DNA of 64,000 bases, from contig NZ_JWTB01000029.1 of the NCBI RefSeq assembly GCF_000813845.1, positions 1 through 64,000 of the forward strand, written 5' to 3'. The notes under the pieces were generated by a model. The model made no database searches, was not told the origin of the DNA, and was given only the letters and a program-made list of their open reading frames with translations. A program made the translations under genes and the position numbers. The stretch comes from Pseudarthrobacter phenanthrenivorans (GTDB lineage Bacteria; Actinomycetota; Actinomycetes; Actinomycetales; Micrococcaceae). Numbering within the stretch: the stretch's first letter is position 1; each line of letters opens with the position of its first letter. This document shows positions 8,537-16,840 of this stretch, piece by piece.

Positions 8537-10111
8537 TTAGGCCTCCAGCCGGACATCAACGAGGGGGTAGGAGTTGGTGGGGGCCAGGTTGATGCCGGAC
8601 ACCCGCTCCCGGTGGGCGAGGACGGACTTGGGGACGAAGGCCCAGGCGCAGGGCCAGGTGTCCCAGACGGCCTGCTGGGCGTCGTTGAGCAGCTGCGTCC
8701 TGCGGGCCGGGTCCGCTTCGGCGGAGGCGGCCTGGATTTTGGCGGCGACCTCGGGGATCACGTAGCCCTGGTAGGTGTCGCGGGTGGCTTCCTTTTCGGG
8801 GGTGCCCGCGTACATGCCCTGCAGCATGGTGATGGCCAGGCCGGTGGGGCTTGGGTAGCCGTTGGCCAGCAGGTCCCAGTCGCCCTGCTTGCCCTGGCGC
8901 CAGGCCATGATGTTGCCGCCGGGTTCGAACTGCTGCAGCTCGGCCTTGACGCCGATCTTGCCGAACATCTCCACCAGGGCTTCCATCACTGAGGTATCGG
9001 AGGCGAACTCGCCGGTTTCCCAGATGATCTTGATGGTGAGGTCCTTGACGCCGAGCTCGGCCAGCATGGCTTTGGCCCTGTCGGGGTCGTACACGTATTC
9101 GCCGGTCTTGTGGTAACCGGTGAGGCTGGAGGGGGTGACCCCTTCGGCCTGGGTGACGGAGTCCACCAGGACGTCCTTCACCAGCGACTTGCCGTCGATG
9201 GCCATGCTGAGGGCCTGGCGGACGCGGGGGTCGGCGATCGGGTGGCCGGCGGGCTTGCGGAAGTTGAAGAAGATCTGGTTCAGGCGCAGGCTTGAGGATT
9301 CCTGGAGCGTGACGCCGGGGAGGCCGGCGAGCTGCTGGCGGGAATCCGGGGTGATGGTGTCGATGACGTCCACCTCGCCGCTGCGCAGGGCGATGACGCG
9401 GCTGGATTCCTCGGGCAGGAAGCGGACCTCCACGTTGTCGATGTGCGGTGCCGGTCCCCAGTAGTTCTTGTTGCGTTCCAGGCTGTAGGTGCCGGCGCCG
9501 CGGTTGAACTTGGTGACCACGTAGGGGCCGGTGCCCAGGCCTTCCTGCAGTTCCTCCGGCTTGTTCTGCGCAGCCGGGGTAATCAGGATCATGCTCATGA
9601 GCGAGTCCAGGATGGGGACGGGCTTCTTGGTGACCATTGTGAAAGTGCGCTCGTCCACGGGGACAACCTCGGGGAATTCGGGGAAGAAGCCGGCCACGAA
9701 CGAGCCCTGCACCTGCTTGTACATCTTCAGGGCGGTGGCCACGTCCTCGATCTTCACGGGGCTGTTGTCCGAGTAGCGGATGCCCTCGCGGAGGCGGACC
9801 GTCCATTCGGTGGGGCCGGTCATCTCGAAGCGTTCGGCCAGGACCAGGACGGGCTTGGTTTCGGGCCCGATGGCGGTGAGGCCCTGGCGGACCGAGCGCT
9901 GCACGGTGACGGCGGCGTCGAACTGGTTGAGCTTGTTGTCCAGGCTGACCAGGGAACGGTTGAGGGCCAGGGTCAGGGTGCTGGGGCCCGGGAGGCCGGT
10001 GGGACCGGCGCAGCCGGCCAGGCTGCCGGTGCCCAGCAGAAACCCTGCGGCCGCGCCGAACTGCAGCAGGCGGCGGCGGGAAATCTCACTTCCTTGAGGA
10101 AGAACGGTCAT
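8537..10111 (-). CDS. ABC transporter substrate-binding lipoprotein (SBP family 5)
   Basis: Lipid-anchored receptor for the importer (524 residues, normal for DppA/OppA). The N-terminus has a twin-arginine-like SRRRLLQF motif (about 11-18) and a lipobox LAGC (about 31-34), so it is probably Tat-exported and then lipidated. The family 5 signature region (VRLREGIRYSDNSPV) is present. GAGAGG precedes the ATG. It is the first gene of the operon, behind the promoter described at 10181-10209. Ligand is not readable; the enzymes downstream point to a carbohydrate rather than peptides. Confidence 0.88.
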   Translation of the reverse strand: MTVLPQGSEISRRRLLQFGAAAGFLLGTGSLAGCAGPTGLPGPSTLTLALNRSLVSLDNKLNQFDAAVTVQRSVRQGLTAIGPETKPVLVLAERFEMTGPTEWTVRLREGIRYSDNSPVKIEDVATALKMYKQVQGSFVAGFFPEFPEVVPVDERTFTMVTKKPVPILDSLMSMILITPAAQNKPEELQEGLGTGPYVVTKFNRGAGTYSLERNKNYWGPAPHIDNVEVRFLPEESSRVIALRSGEVDVIDTITPDSRQQLAGLPGVTLQESSSLRLNQIFFNFRKPAGHPIADPRVRQALSMAIDGKSLVKDVLVDSVTQAEGVTPSSLTGYHKTGEYVYDPDRAKAMLAELGVKDLTIKIIWETGEFASDTSVMEALVEMFGKIGVKAELQQFEPGGNIMAWRQGKQGDWDLLANGYPSPTGLAITMLQGMYAGTPEKEATRDTYQGYVIPEVAAKIQAASAEADPARRTQLLNDAQQAVWDTWPCAWAFVPKSVLAHRERVSGINLAPTNSYPLVDVRLEA

Positions 10112-10180
10112 CGTTGACCTCTCGGTAGGTTCGGGGGTGGCGGGCGGCCGGAGTGGCTGCGCCGGAATGTTGTGTCCATC

Positions 10181-10231
10181 ACTTTGCCACTCCTGCGCAA
10201 TTCGCGCAACCCCCCTAGCGTGATTCGCGCA
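10181..10231. promoter_or_regulatory. Divergent control region with TGCGC/GCGCA dyad
   Basis: On the minus strand a -35 TTGCGC (10209-10204), a 17-bp spacer and a -10 CAAAGT (10186-10181) fit a sigma-70-type promoter for the transporter operon. The inverted repeat TGCGCAATTCGCGCA (10194-10208) overlaps the -35 and spacer. The half-site ATTCGCGCA recurs at 10200-10208 and 10223-10231, 23 bp apart. Position between the divergent transporter and kinase-PdxA genes, with a DeoR regulator downstream, makes this the likely DeoR operator. Confidence 0.5.
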
Positions 10232-10323
10232 GCCGTGTCATGATGATGGGGAACTTCCTGTTCTATACGGGGCAAAAAACCCTGTATGGAACTCCAGCCG
10301 ACGATCCGACCGAGAGGAGCAAC

Positions 10324-12693
10324 GTGGCTTCCGTATTTGTCCAGGCCGACGATTTCTCCGGCGCCGCCGAGGTAGGCTCCTGCTTTGTGGAGCATGGCCT
10401 GTCCGCACAGCTCCTGCTGGGTGCGGGTACTTTATTGGCACCGCACGACGACGGCACCTCCTTGGTCCCGGCCCCCACCGACGTGGTGGTCGCCGATACA
10501 CATTCCCGGGGACTGTCCGCCGCCGAAGCCGGGGAGCGGGTGTTTGAGGCCTTCTCCACCCCCGGGGCCTCCGCCGCGCAGGTGCTGTTCAAGAAGATCG
10601 ACTCCTTGTGGCGCGGCAACATCAGCGCCGAGACCGCCGCACTGGCAGGGCTCGGCCACCACGTTGTGGTTGCGGGGGCACTCCCCCAGCTGCAGCGCAC
10701 AGTGCGCGCCGGCCGCCCCTTTGTTGCCGGCTCCCCCCTGGCGGAGACGGACCTGTGGCAGGCGGAGCTTTCGGCCCCGCCGGCGGACATCCCGTCGCTG
10801 CTCCGCCCGGAGGAGCCGGACTCGGTGCAGTCCCTGGACCTGGAAACGGTGCGGTCAAGCAGAGTGCCGTCCCGCCTGGCCGGGCTGCTGGACGGCCGGC
10901 CCGCGCTGGTGGTGGCTGATGGTGAAACCACGGCGGACCTGGAACACGTGGTGGACGCCCTGCTGGAGCTGGGTTTCCGTGCGGGCGGACGCCGCATCGT
11001 CCTGGTGGGAACCGGCGGCGCGGCAGCTGTTCTCGCACAGCGGCTTGGCGCACAAACTGCGCGGAATGCGCAAACTGTGCCCACAACGGACCCAGCCGCT
11101 GCGGAACCGCAGGCGGCCGCGCTGCCGGTGCTCGCCGTCGTCGGCTCCGCTTCCGGGACCGCGCAGGCGCAGCTGGCCCGGCTCGAAGAGCACGGCTTCA
11201 GGGTTATCCGGCTGCACCCGCTCTATGCGGGGGCAGCCGGCGCCTATGCAACGCAGCTTGGGGAAGCCCGGCAGGCGCTCCGGGACGGCAGGAACCTGGC
11301 CGTCACCCTGGCCGCCGGCAAGGTGGACCCGGCAAGAGCCCAAGCCATTGTCCAGGCCCTCTCGCAGTTTGCCGCCGAAGCTGCGAAGGCTGCCCCTGCA
11401 GACCTGATCCTCACGGGCGGCGAGACGGCGCGGGAAGTGCTGGACGCCGTCGGGCATTCCAGCCTGGTGCCGCTCGCGGCGGTGCAGCACGGAGCCGTGC
11501 TGAGCCGCGCTGCCGACGGGACGCTGGTGGGCACCAAGCCCGGCAGCTTCGGCGACAACCTGGCCCTCCTGCAGCTGTATGACGACATCCGGGAGCGCCG
11601 CGGCCGGCCCGCTCAGGCTCCCGCCAACACGCTTCCCCGCACGACTTCCGAACAATCTGGAGCAACAATGACTGACGAATCAAAGAACCAGCCACTCCCC
11701 TACGTGGCCGTGACCATGGGCGACGGCGCCGGCATCGGCCCGGAGGTGATCGTCCCGGCGGTGCTGGATGCCGGGATCCTGGCCGAGTGCCGGCCCGTCG
11801 TGGTGGGCGATGCGCTGCGGCTGCGCCAGGCCGCGGAGATCGTGGGCGTCCAGGCAGACATCGCCGTGATCGAGAACGTCGAGGACGCGGTGTTCACGCC
11901 GGGGCGGGTGAACGTGATCGACCTGAACCTGCTGCCCGAGGACCTGCCGTGGGGCCAGCTCTCCCCCGTGGCGGGACATGCCGCCTACGAGTACATCCGG
12001 GTGGCCAGCGAACTGGCGATGGCCGGGAAGGTGCAGGCCATCTGCACCGCGCCGCTGAACAAGGAGGCGCTGCACGCAGCCGGCCACATCTTCCCCGGGC
12101 ACACCGAGCTGCTGGCGTCGCTGACGGGCACCGAGGAAGTGTCCATGATGCTCTCCACGCCCAAGATCAAGGTGATCCACGTGACCACCCACATCGGGCT
12201 GATGGACGCGATCCGGAAGATCAACCCGGACCTGGTGGAGCGCACCATCCGCCGCGGCCATGAGGCCCTGGTGCGGGCGGGCATCCCCAACCCGAAGATC
12301 GGCGTCTGCGCCATTAACCCGCACGCCGGCGAGAACGGCCTGTTCGGCCAGGGCGAGGAAGCGGAGAAGATCGAGCCGGGCGTGAAGGCTGCGCAGGCGG
12401 ACGGGATCAACGCGGTGGGCCCGCTGCCCGCTGACACGCTGTTCTTCCTGGCCGGCCGCGGCGACTACGACCTGGTGGTGGCCATGTACCACGACCAGGG
12501 GCACGGGCCGGTGAAGGTGCTGGGCATCGAAGCCGGCGTGAACATCACGGTGGGCCTGCCGGTGATCCGCACGTCCGTGGACCACGGCACCGCCTTCGAC
12601 ATCGCCGGGAAGAACATCGCCGATTCCCGGTCCATGGTGGAGGCGCTGCACCAGGCGGCCGAGATGGCCACCCGGCCGGCCGTCGCCGTGTAG
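10324..12693 (+). CDS. Fused four-carbon acid-sugar kinase (DUF1537) and PdxA-type dehydrogenase
   Basis: One uninterrupted frame of 789 residues. Residues 1 to about 435 are a DUF1537 kinase: QADDFSGA at the N-terminus (acid-sugar site) and LTGGETAREVL in the C-terminal nucleotide domain. From about 449 on it is a PdxA-family dehydrogenase: VTMGDGAGIGPEV, the metal-binding HIGL, MYHDQGHGP and the GTAFDIAGK substrate loop. Homologues act in sequence: the kinase phosphorylates D-threonate or D-erythronate, and PdxA2 oxidatively decarboxylates the 4-phosphate to dihydroxyacetone phosphate. The GTG start has GAGAGGAGC upstream. The inner ATG at 11668 keeps its own GGAG five bases upstream, so a separate PdxA polypeptide may also be made. 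These are usually two genes. Confidence 0.85.
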   Translation: MASVFVQADDFSGAAEVGSCFVEHGLSAQLLLGAGTLLAPHDDGTSLVPAPTDVVVADTHSRGLSAAEAGERVFEAFSTPGASAAQVLFKKIDSLWRGNISAETAALAGLGHHVVVAGALPQLQRTVRAGRPFVAGSPLAETDLWQAELSAPPADIPSLLRPEEPDSVQSLDLETVRSSRVPSRLAGLLDGRPALVVADGETTADLEHVVDALLELGFRAGGRRIVLVGTGGAAAVLAQRLGAQTARNAQTVPTTDPAAAEPQAAALPVLAVVGSASGTAQAQLARLEEHGFRVIRLHPLYAGAAGAYATQLGEARQALRDGRNLAVTLAAGKVDPARAQAIVQALSQFAAEAAKAAPADLILTGGETAREVLDAVGHSSLVPLAAVQHGAVLSRAADGTLVGTKPGSFGDNLALLQLYDDIRERRGRPAQAPANTLPRTTSEQSGATMTDESKNQPLPYVAVTMGDGAGIGPEVIVPAVLDAGILAECRPVVVGDALRLRQAAEIVGVQADIAVIENVEDAVFTPGRVNVIDLNLLPEDLPWGQLSPVAGHAAYEYIRVASELAMAGKVQAICTAPLNKEALHAAGHIFPGHTELLASLTGTEEVSMMLSTPKIKVIHVTTHIGLMDAIRKINPDLVERTIRRGHEALVRAGIPNPKIGVCAINPHAGENGLFGQGEEAEKIEPGVKAAQADGINAVGPLPADTLFFLAGRGDYDLVVAMYHDQGHGPVKVLGIEAGVNITVGLPVIRTSVDHGTAFDIAGKNIADSRSMVEALHQAAEMATRPAVAV

Positions 12694-12769
12694 TTCTCCG
12701 GTTTGATTGGGGGCCGGAACTAGCATGGGAACCACTGCCACCGCCATGCCCACGGGAAGGAGACCGGGA

Positions 12770-13543
12770 ATGCTCAGCGCAAACGCGCGGCGCGAGGAGA
12801 TCTACCACCTTGCCGTGACCACCGGTCTCGCCTCCGTGGAGGAGCTCTCCGCCAAGTTCGAGGTGACGGCGTCCACCATCCGCCGCGACCTGGCGCTGCT
12901 GCATTCGCAGGGCCGGCTGGCCCGCACCTACGGCGGGGCGATGGCCATGGGGGCGCACCCGGAGGCGTCGCTGCGGCAGCGCACCGGGGAGGCGTACGAA
13001 CAAAAGCATGCCATTGCCCGGTGGGCGGCGGCCGTGATCCAGCCCGGGGAGAACATCCTGCTCGACGCCGGCTCCACCGCGGGTGCCCTGGCGCACGAGC
13101 TGCGCGGGTTCGAGAAGCTGTCCGTCACCACGCCGGGCATCAACACCCTGCAGGAGCTGGCTGATTCGGACGGCGTCGTGGTGGACTGCCTGGGCGGCCG
13201 GCTGCGCAGTGTGTCCCAGAGTTTCGTGGGGCCGCTGGCCGAGGCGGCGCTGGAGCGGATGAGTTTTGACCGGGTATTCCTGGGCGCCGACGCCGTCACC
13301 GCCGAGGACGGCATCTGCGAGGCCGACCACGCCCAGACCCGGCTCAAGGAGCTCATGGCCCGGCGCGGCCGTTCCGTGTATGTCCTGGCCGACTCGTCCA
13401 AGTTGGGGCTGCGGCCGTTCCACGCCTGGGCCCGGCTGGCGTTGCCCTGGACCTTGGTGACGGACGACGGCGCCGACCCCGCCCAGGTGCAGAAGTTCCG
13501 CGACGCGGGGGTACAGGTCGAGGTGGCGCAGGTTACTGCGTAG
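12770..13543 (+). CDS. DeoR-family transcriptional regulator
   Basis: Sugar-responsive repressor, 257 residues. N-terminal DeoR helix-turn-helix: ARREEIYHLA, then VTASTIRRDLALLHSQGRLARTYGGA (about 30-55). The C-terminal phosphosugar-binding domain has DAGSTAGALA, VVDCLGGRLR and the ADSSKLG signature. The start at 12770 was chosen because GGAAGGAG lies seven bases upstream; ATGs further upstream lack such a site. It lies 76 bp after the kinase-PdxA gene and probably controls the divergent region at 10.2 kb. A decayed fragment of a paralogue lies at 43.6 kb. Confidence 0.88.
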   Translation: MLSANARREEIYHLAVTTGLASVEELSAKFEVTASTIRRDLALLHSQGRLARTYGGAMAMGAHPEASLRQRTGEAYEQKHAIARWAAAVIQPGENILLDAGSTAGALAHELRGFEKLSVTTPGINTLQELADSDGVVVDCLGGRLRSVSQSFVGPLAEAALERMSFDRVFLGADAVTAEDGICEADHAQTRLKELMARRGRSVYVLADSSKLGLRPFHAWARLALPWTLVTDDGADPAQVQKFRDAGVQVEVAQVTA

Positions 13544-13723
13544 TTATTCGGAGAGCGCGCTATCAGAGGGCTGTGCTACCTGAGTAACCCCCAATTTCCA
13601 AATGTGAGTATTGATTACTCGTGATGCACCAGCAGCACCTGCATAAGCTCCAAGTCCTTACAGTCAGGGACTTGTCCCGTTCTTCTGGGGGCTTACGAAC
13701 AAGAGCTACAACGGGGTAAGTCA

Positions 13724-14260
13724 ATGAAAAACTGGCGCGCTCGCATCACCATTCCCATCACAGTCGCGGCTGCCGCTGCACTTGCCGGCATCGGGGGCCC
13801 GGCCGTCGCCGGGCAGCCCGACAAGAGCAAGCCTGGCGATATCAACTACTTTGTGCCTGCCGGAGAAGCCTGCGAATTTCCTTTGCAGATTGTGGGGACC
13901 GACGCGAATGCCAACGTCCGGGCGTTCCGCGATAAGTCCGGCGACGTCGTCCGCGTGATCACGGCGGGGAGGGGGTTCACGCTCACCTACAGCCGCCTGG
14001 ATAAGAAGGGAAAGGTGGTGGATTCGTTCACCCTCCAGCCCACCGGGTCGGTGTCGAGAATAGACATAGCCCCAGACGGAACACAGACGGTCGTAGGGAC
14101 GGGCACTAACGGTTTGGTCATGTTCTCCACCGATGTACCCCCTTCGTCTGCGGTCCAATACCAGGGACGCATTGTCTTCACCATTGATCCAACAACCGGG
14201 GTCTTCACCCTGGTCAGCTCTTCCGGAAAGCAACTGGATATCTGCGAGGCATTGGCCTAG
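13724..14260 (+). CDS. Secreted protein of unknown function
   Basis: I do not recognise the family. The 178-residue protein starts with KNWRAR, a hydrophobic Ala-rich stretch and a likely signal peptidase site near VAG (about 29), so it is probably exported. The mature part is soluble and beta-rich, with two Cys (about 46 and 175) that could form a disulfide. It is monocistronic: a 180-bp upstream gap contains a 7-bp stem (CAAGTCC/GGACTTG, 13651-13674) and hairpins follow it. No link to neighbours is evident. Confidence 0.7.
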   Translation: MKNWRARITIPITVAAAAALAGIGGPAVAGQPDKSKPGDINYFVPAGEACEFPLQIVGTDANANVRAFRDKSGDVVRVITAGRGFTLTYSRLDKKGKVVDSFTLQPTGSVSRIDIAPDGTQTVVGTGTNGLVMFSTDVPPSSAVQYQGRIVFTIDPTTGVFTLVSSSGKQLDICEALA

Positions 14261-14275
14261 GGAAAGCAACCACAT

Positions 14276-14339
14276 CCGGGCTTCGCCCGGCGGACCTCCC
14301 TCCGACCATAACAAGGGCGGTTTGAGCCTGTCCCTTGTT
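14276..14339 (+). terminator. Two consecutive hairpins after the secreted protein
   Basis: CCGGGC-TTC-GCCCGG (14276-14290) is followed by AACAAGGG/CCCTTGTT (14310-14317 with 14332-14339, loop 14 nt). Both lie immediately downstream of the stop codon; neither has a long T tract, which is common in high-GC actinobacteria. Confidence 0.55.
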
Positions 14340-14534
14340 GTCATCGGCGGGGGGTTGCGGCGGCGACACAACAATGGTGTTTCAGCACGCTTCAGCAGCG
14401 TGTACGTGACCGCCGCTGGCGAGGCGCGCAGGTCGAAGGAGGGGCGCCTCCGCCAGGACGCCATGACAGCCTGAGCTTGTCCAACAAACACGTGCAACCT
14501 GTTCTAGGCTGGGATTCCACCGAGAAACCACCAA

Positions 14535-15332
14535 GTGAGCGAGGCAAACGTGCACCAGGATGCCGCCCGGTTCCTGTCCCAGCCAGTGACGGCGCAGCCC
14601 GGCTCACCGCTGCGGGTGGCGGTCTACTCCCGGATCGCGGAGGCCGTCCGCAACGGCCTGCTCACCCCCGGGTCCATGATCCCCACCGAGACAGAACTCG
14701 GCGCCGACATGAAGGTCAGCCGGACCGTGGTCCGCGAAGCCCTCATGCTCCTTGAGGAAGACGGCCTGATCCGGGCCCGGCGCGGCGTGGGGCGCTTCGT
14801 CTCGGACACCCTCCCCCGCATCGGCATCGAGCGGATCCGCCCGTTCGAGGAGGTCCTCGGCGGACCCGGCCAGACGCTGGAGGTCAAGCGCACCCAGGTG
14901 GTGCGGCAGGCCGCGTCCGGGTTCGTGGCGCCGGGCATCGGCGTCGACCCCGGCAGCGACTGCTGGCTCTGGGAATCCGTCCTGATCCGCGACGGCGAGG
15001 CCATTGCCCACCTGCAGGAAAACGTCACCGCCCAGCCGGTCAGCCTCGGCCGGAGTGCCGCGGCGCCCCTTGAGATCAAGGACGACGGCGGCGCCACCCT
15101 GATGGCCACGCTCAACAACCAGCTCGGCCGGCTGGCCGGGCCCGGCGAGTGCCAGATCAGCCTCAGCCAGGTGGGCCCCAGCCGCGCCAAGCTGCTGGAC
15201 CTGCGCCCATCGGACCCGGTCCTGGTGCTGACGCAGTTCGTCCGGCACGCCAACCGGCCGTTCTACCTGGCCAAGTGCCTGGTGTCAGCCCGCGCAGGCC
15301 ACCTTTCGGTGATGCAGCAGTTCCAGTCCTAG
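14535..15332 (+). CDS. GntR-family regulator (HutC/UTRA type)
   Basis: DNA-binding regulator, 265 residues. Winged helix at about 24-90 (VYSRIAEAVRNGLLTPGSMIPTE region, then SRTVVREALMLLEEDGLI and ARRGVGRFV). The C-terminal half resembles a UTRA effector domain, ending in ...LTQFVRHANRPFYLAKCLV. GTG start; a second GTG 15 bases later is possible. It precedes the MFS carrier and nucleoside genes and probably responds to one of their substrates. A decayed copy of its N-terminal half lies at 42.7 kb. Confidence 0.85.
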   Translation: MSEANVHQDAARFLSQPVTAQPGSPLRVAVYSRIAEAVRNGLLTPGSMIPTETELGADMKVSRTVVREALMLLEEDGLIRARRGVGRFVSDTLPRIGIERIRPFEEVLGGPGQTLEVKRTQVVRQAASGFVAPGIGVDPGSDCWLWESVLIRDGEAIAHLQENVTAQPVSLGRSAAAPLEIKDDGGATLMATLNNQLGRLAGPGECQISLSQVGPSRAKLLDLRPSDPVLVLTQFVRHANRPFYLAKCLVSARAGHLSVMQQFQS

Positions 15333-15416
15333 GACGTCCACAGCCACTCCCCACGGCCCAGCCTCAACCCGCCGCAGCCGGGCAACCCTTCGTGGCACCA
15401 CCGCAACCGCATTAAC

Positions 15417-15450
15417 GTTCGTATCGCGAACATTTGTACGTTCAATGAAC
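15417..15450. promoter_or_regulatory. Tandem palindromes upstream of the MFS carrier
   Basis: GTTCG-TATCG-CGAAC (15417-15431) and GTTCA-A-TGAAC (15440-15450) have centres 21 bp apart, about two helical turns, 100-135 bp before the carrier ATG. Both share GTTC/GAAC arms, consistent with cooperative binding of a dimeric regulator. The arms resemble sites of IclR-type regulators of aromatic-acid genes; no IclR gene lies in the window. Confidence 0.5.
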
Positions 15451-15552
15451 TTAATTGTAGCCTCGTGTCATAACCCGTGCGGTAGATCACTCCGTTGCGA
15501 GACGTAGCTCGCAGGCGGCGTGCTCTCACTCTGCTTGATCAATGAGGATTAC

Positions 15553-16773
15553 ATGACAACTCTTCCCTCCACCCGCGCGTCGCGATGGCCTGTCTGGCTG
15601 TGCTGGCTCGCCATGGTCCTGGACGGCTTCGACCTGGTGGTGCTTGGCACCGTCATCCCCACGCTTATCAAGACCGGCGAGCTCGGCTTCGACGCCGTCG
15701 GCGCCACGCTCGCGGCCACCATTTCCCTGGTGGGCGTGGGCCTTGGCGCCCTCTTCATCGCACCGTTGTCGGACCGCTTCGGACACCGCAGGCTGCTGGT
15801 CGTCTGCGTGCTCTGGTTCTCGGTCTTCACCATCTCCGTAATTTGGGCTCCGAACGTGGCGGTGTTCAGCGCCTTCCGCCTGCTGGCCGGACTGGGGCTC
15901 GGGGCGTGCCTCCCGGTGGCACTGGCCTACATGAACGACTACGCACCCGCCGGTTCGGCAGGTAAATCAACCACGCGGACCATGACCGGCTACCACGCAG
16001 GGGCTGTGGCAACGGCCTTCCTGGCGCTCATGGTGATCCCCGACTGGCGCACCATGTTCGTGGTGGGCGGCCTCGCGGGCTTCGCGCTCGTGCCGTTCCT
16101 GTGGTTCAAGCTCCCGGAGACGGCCGCCACGGCCCAGACCGGCCAGAAGGTGGAGCAGACCCGGTTCCGCGACCTGGCCAGGAAGCCGTACCCGCTGGTG
16201 GCCGCGGCGATTGCCGCCGCCTCCTTCATGGGCCTCCTGCTGGTCTACGGCCTGAACACCTGGCTGCCCCAGCTCATGGCATCCGCCGGTTACCCGGTCA
16301 CGGCAGGCATCTCCCTGCTCCTGGTGCTGAACCTGGGCGCGGTGGCAGGCCTCATCATCGCCGGCATCCTGGCGGACCGGCACGGGACCAAACCCATCGT
16401 GCTGCTGTGGTTCGGCCTGTCCGCCGCCTGCCTGGCACTGCTGAGCATCAAGGTGGGCAACGAGATCCTGCTCAACGCCCTCGTCTTCGTCACCGGCGTA
16501 TTCGTCTTCAGCTCCCAGGTGCTTGTCTACGCCTGGGTGAGCCAGTTGTTCCCGGCCCGGCTGCGCGCCACCGCCCTTGGTTTCGCTGCCGGCGTGGGCC
16601 GCGTCGGCGCAATCGCCGGGCCCGCGGTAACGGGCGGCCTGGTCGCCGCAGGCATCGCCTACCCCTGGGGCTTCTACGTGTTCGCAGCAGCCGGCGCCCT
16701 GGCTGTCGTGGCACTCGTGGCGGTGCCGCACGCCATCGCCGCGAAGACAGCGGCTGTAGAGCACGCCGCCTGA
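15553..16773 (+). CDS. MFS transporter, aromatic acid:H+ symporter (AAHS) type
   Basis: Twelve-span proton symporter of 406 residues. The first helix carries the AAHS hallmark DGFDLVVLGTVIP. The loop 2-3 motif appears as PLSDRFGHRR and its repeat as ILADRHGTKP. The ATG at 15553 follows GAGG (15544-15547). Similar carriers import benzoate-like or other small carboxylates. It shares a terminator with the convergent nucleoside hydrolase, so it forms its own transcript, perhaps with the GntR gene 220 bp upstream. Confidence 0.82.
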   Translation: MTTLPSTRASRWPVWLCWLAMVLDGFDLVVLGTVIPTLIKTGELGFDAVGATLAATISLVGVGLGALFIAPLSDRFGHRRLLVVCVLWFSVFTISVIWAPNVAVFSAFRLLAGLGLGACLPVALAYMNDYAPAGSAGKSTTRTMTGYHAGAVATAFLALMVIPDWRTMFVVGGLAGFALVPFLWFKLPETAATAQTGQKVEQTRFRDLARKPYPLVAAAIAAASFMGLLLVYGLNTWLPQLMASAGYPVTAGISLLLVLNLGAVAGLIIAGILADRHGTKPIVLLWFGLSAACLALLSIKVGNEILLNALVFVTGVFVFSSQVLVYAWVSQLFPARLRATALGFAAGVGRVGAIAGPAVTGGLVAAGIAYPWGFYVFAAAGALAVVALVAVPHAIAAKTAAVEHAA

Positions 16774-16780
16774 ACCGGCA

Positions 16781-16807
16781 TGCCCGGCACGCACAGCGTG
16801 CCGGGCA
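16781..16807. terminator. Bidirectional terminator between convergent genes
   Basis: Perfect 12-bp inverted repeat TGCCCGGCACGC / GCGTGCCGGGCA with an ACA loop, placed between the stop of the AAHS carrier (+) and the stop of the nucleoside hydrolase (-). Confidence 0.75.
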
Positions 16808-16840
16808 ACGGACCAGCAGGGCACTGGGGCGTGCCGGTGC

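Noticed and set aside
13651..13674. Riboswitch upstream of the secreted protein
   Set aside because: Only one 7-bp stem is visible; I could not match any known riboswitch consensus.
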